Origin: GWF2-33-9 sp964500435
GTDB lineage: Bacteria > Bacteroidota > Ignavibacteria > Kapaibacteriales > UBA2268
NCBI GenBank assembly: GCA_964500435.1
Contig: CAZCNL010000001.1
Coordinates: 124,001-188,000 of the forward strand
Direction of reading: 5' to 3'
Length of the DNA: 64,000 bases
Shown: piece after piece, positions 63,534-64,000 of the stretch
Layout: each line of letters opens with the position of its first letter
Position numbering within the stretch: position 1 is the first letter of the stretch
Position numbers and translations under genes: made by a program
Notes under the pieces: generated by a model
What the model was told of the DNA's origin: nothing
What the model saw: the letters and a program-made list of their open reading frames with translations, nothing else
The model's database searches: none

Positions 63534-64000
63534 ATGAAAAAGTCAATCAAGATGTTCGCAATTCTATTTGTTGCAACATTAGTTGTTGGGTTAACTTCTT
63601 GTACAAAGGACAACCCCGTAAGCACAGATAACGGGACTACATTGGACTATGTTTCAGCAGGTACATATGTTGAACCAATCCAATTGAGTGATGCTACTCT
63701 CGACAAAGAAATTACTTTACAGAATGAAATTACACCAGATGCAGTTGAAAAAGGAACAATGCTTGGTGGCCCAAAACCAATGTTTAATTTTAGAGAAATA
63801 TTCCCTAAATTAAATTTAACGGATGAACAAAAAGCTCAAATTCAAGCAATTATGAAAGCTCATTCAGATTGCGAAAGAGCAGCAAGAATGGCTTACCATA
63901 CTGCTCTTGCTGGTATTTTAGCTGATGCAAACGCTCAAAGGAGAGCAATTTTAGAAGACCTAAAAGCTGGTAACATTGATATGAAAGAAGCCGCTACACT
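63534..64000 (+). CDS. Lipoprotein with Spy/CpxP-like region, 3' truncated by the window
   Basis: The ATG at 63534 is preceded by GGAG. A signal peptide ends VVGLTSC, with Cys23 the likely lipidated residue, then a Thr/Ser/Asn-rich linker. The visible 155 residues include LNLTDEQKAQIQAIMKAH and a long Ala/Arg/Glu helix, the LTxEQ-type pattern of Spy/CpxP-like envelope chaperones and related metal-responsive proteins. The frame is still open at the window end. Confidence 0.75.
   Translation, partial: MKKSIKMFAILFVATLVVGLTSCTKDNPVSTDNGTTLDYVSAGTYVEPIQLSDATLDKEITLQNEITPDAVEKGTMLGGPKPMFNFREIFPKLNLTDEQKAQIQAIMKAHSDCERAARMAYHTALAGILADANAQRRAILEDLKAGNIDMKEAAT

Noticed and set aside
1..64000. CRISPR arrays, insertion sequences, prophage, rRNA
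   Set aside because: I saw no regularly spaced repeats, transposase or integrase motifs, phage structural genes or rRNA sequence on either strand.

Overview
The window is 64 kb of AT-rich DNA (about one third G+C by eye) from a Gram-negative member of the Bacteroidota/Chlorobiota side of the FCB group, most like Ignavibacteria or Kapabacteria. Three things point there: proteins with type IX secretion (T9SS) type-A C-terminal sorting domains, TonB-dependent receptors paired with surface beta-propellers, and a recurrent promoter -7 element, TAATTTTG or a close variant (TAnnTTTG), upstream of many genes and both riboswitches. Genes are densely packed and often overlap or abut. I see no rRNA, convincing tRNA, CRISPR array, insertion sequence or prophage, so this looks like ordinary chromosome.

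Left part (1-16 kb): a 5'-truncated HdrD/GlpC-like Fe-S protein; dnaX, a peroxiredoxin and TatD, the last running in frame into an outer-membrane protein; a feoAB iron-uptake operon with its DtxR/MntR-type regulator and a palindromic operator candidate in the feoA promoter; a divergent chorismatase-family gene; yqeY and mutS2; nuoA-nuoB followed by a four-PAS histidine kinase. Middle (16-35 kb): a possible small RNA, an AddA-type helicase-nuclease, biotin carboxylase plus biotin carrier, malic enzyme, an operon for a trimeric NAD-linked [FeFe]-hydrogenase (hydC-hydB-hydA) led by a response regulator, panD, a GlmU N-domain nucleotidyltransferase, methylmalonyl-CoA epimerase, two exported TldD-like proteins (one without the metal motif), and an aldehyde dehydrogenase.

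Right part (35-64 kb): a large T9SS Asp-box protein, pseudouridine synthase, folD, two exported proteins of unknown role, NUDIX, ndk and sucD; a four-gene vitamin B12 uptake operon under a cobalamin riboswitch (50.3 to 44.7 kb, minus strand); a response regulator and radA; a TPP-riboswitch-controlled TonB receptor; two family-9 glycosyltransferases around a solitary nuoC and a STAS protein; acyl-CoA synthetase, RlmI-type methyltransferase, rhomboid protease, flavodoxin, an archaeal-type 8-oxoguanine glycosylase and a truncated lipoprotein.

Taken together the genes suggest a respiring organism with fermentative or H2-linked redox balancing. It probably uses the methylmalonyl-CoA route (biotin carboxylase/BCCP, epimerase, SucD), whose mutase needs B12, and imports B12, thiamin and iron, with each uptake locus carrying its own cis-regulatory element. 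The most notable items are the B12 operon with a readable translational-switch model and T9SS-exported accessory proteins, the feo operator, and the TatD/outer-membrane-protein in-frame overlap.
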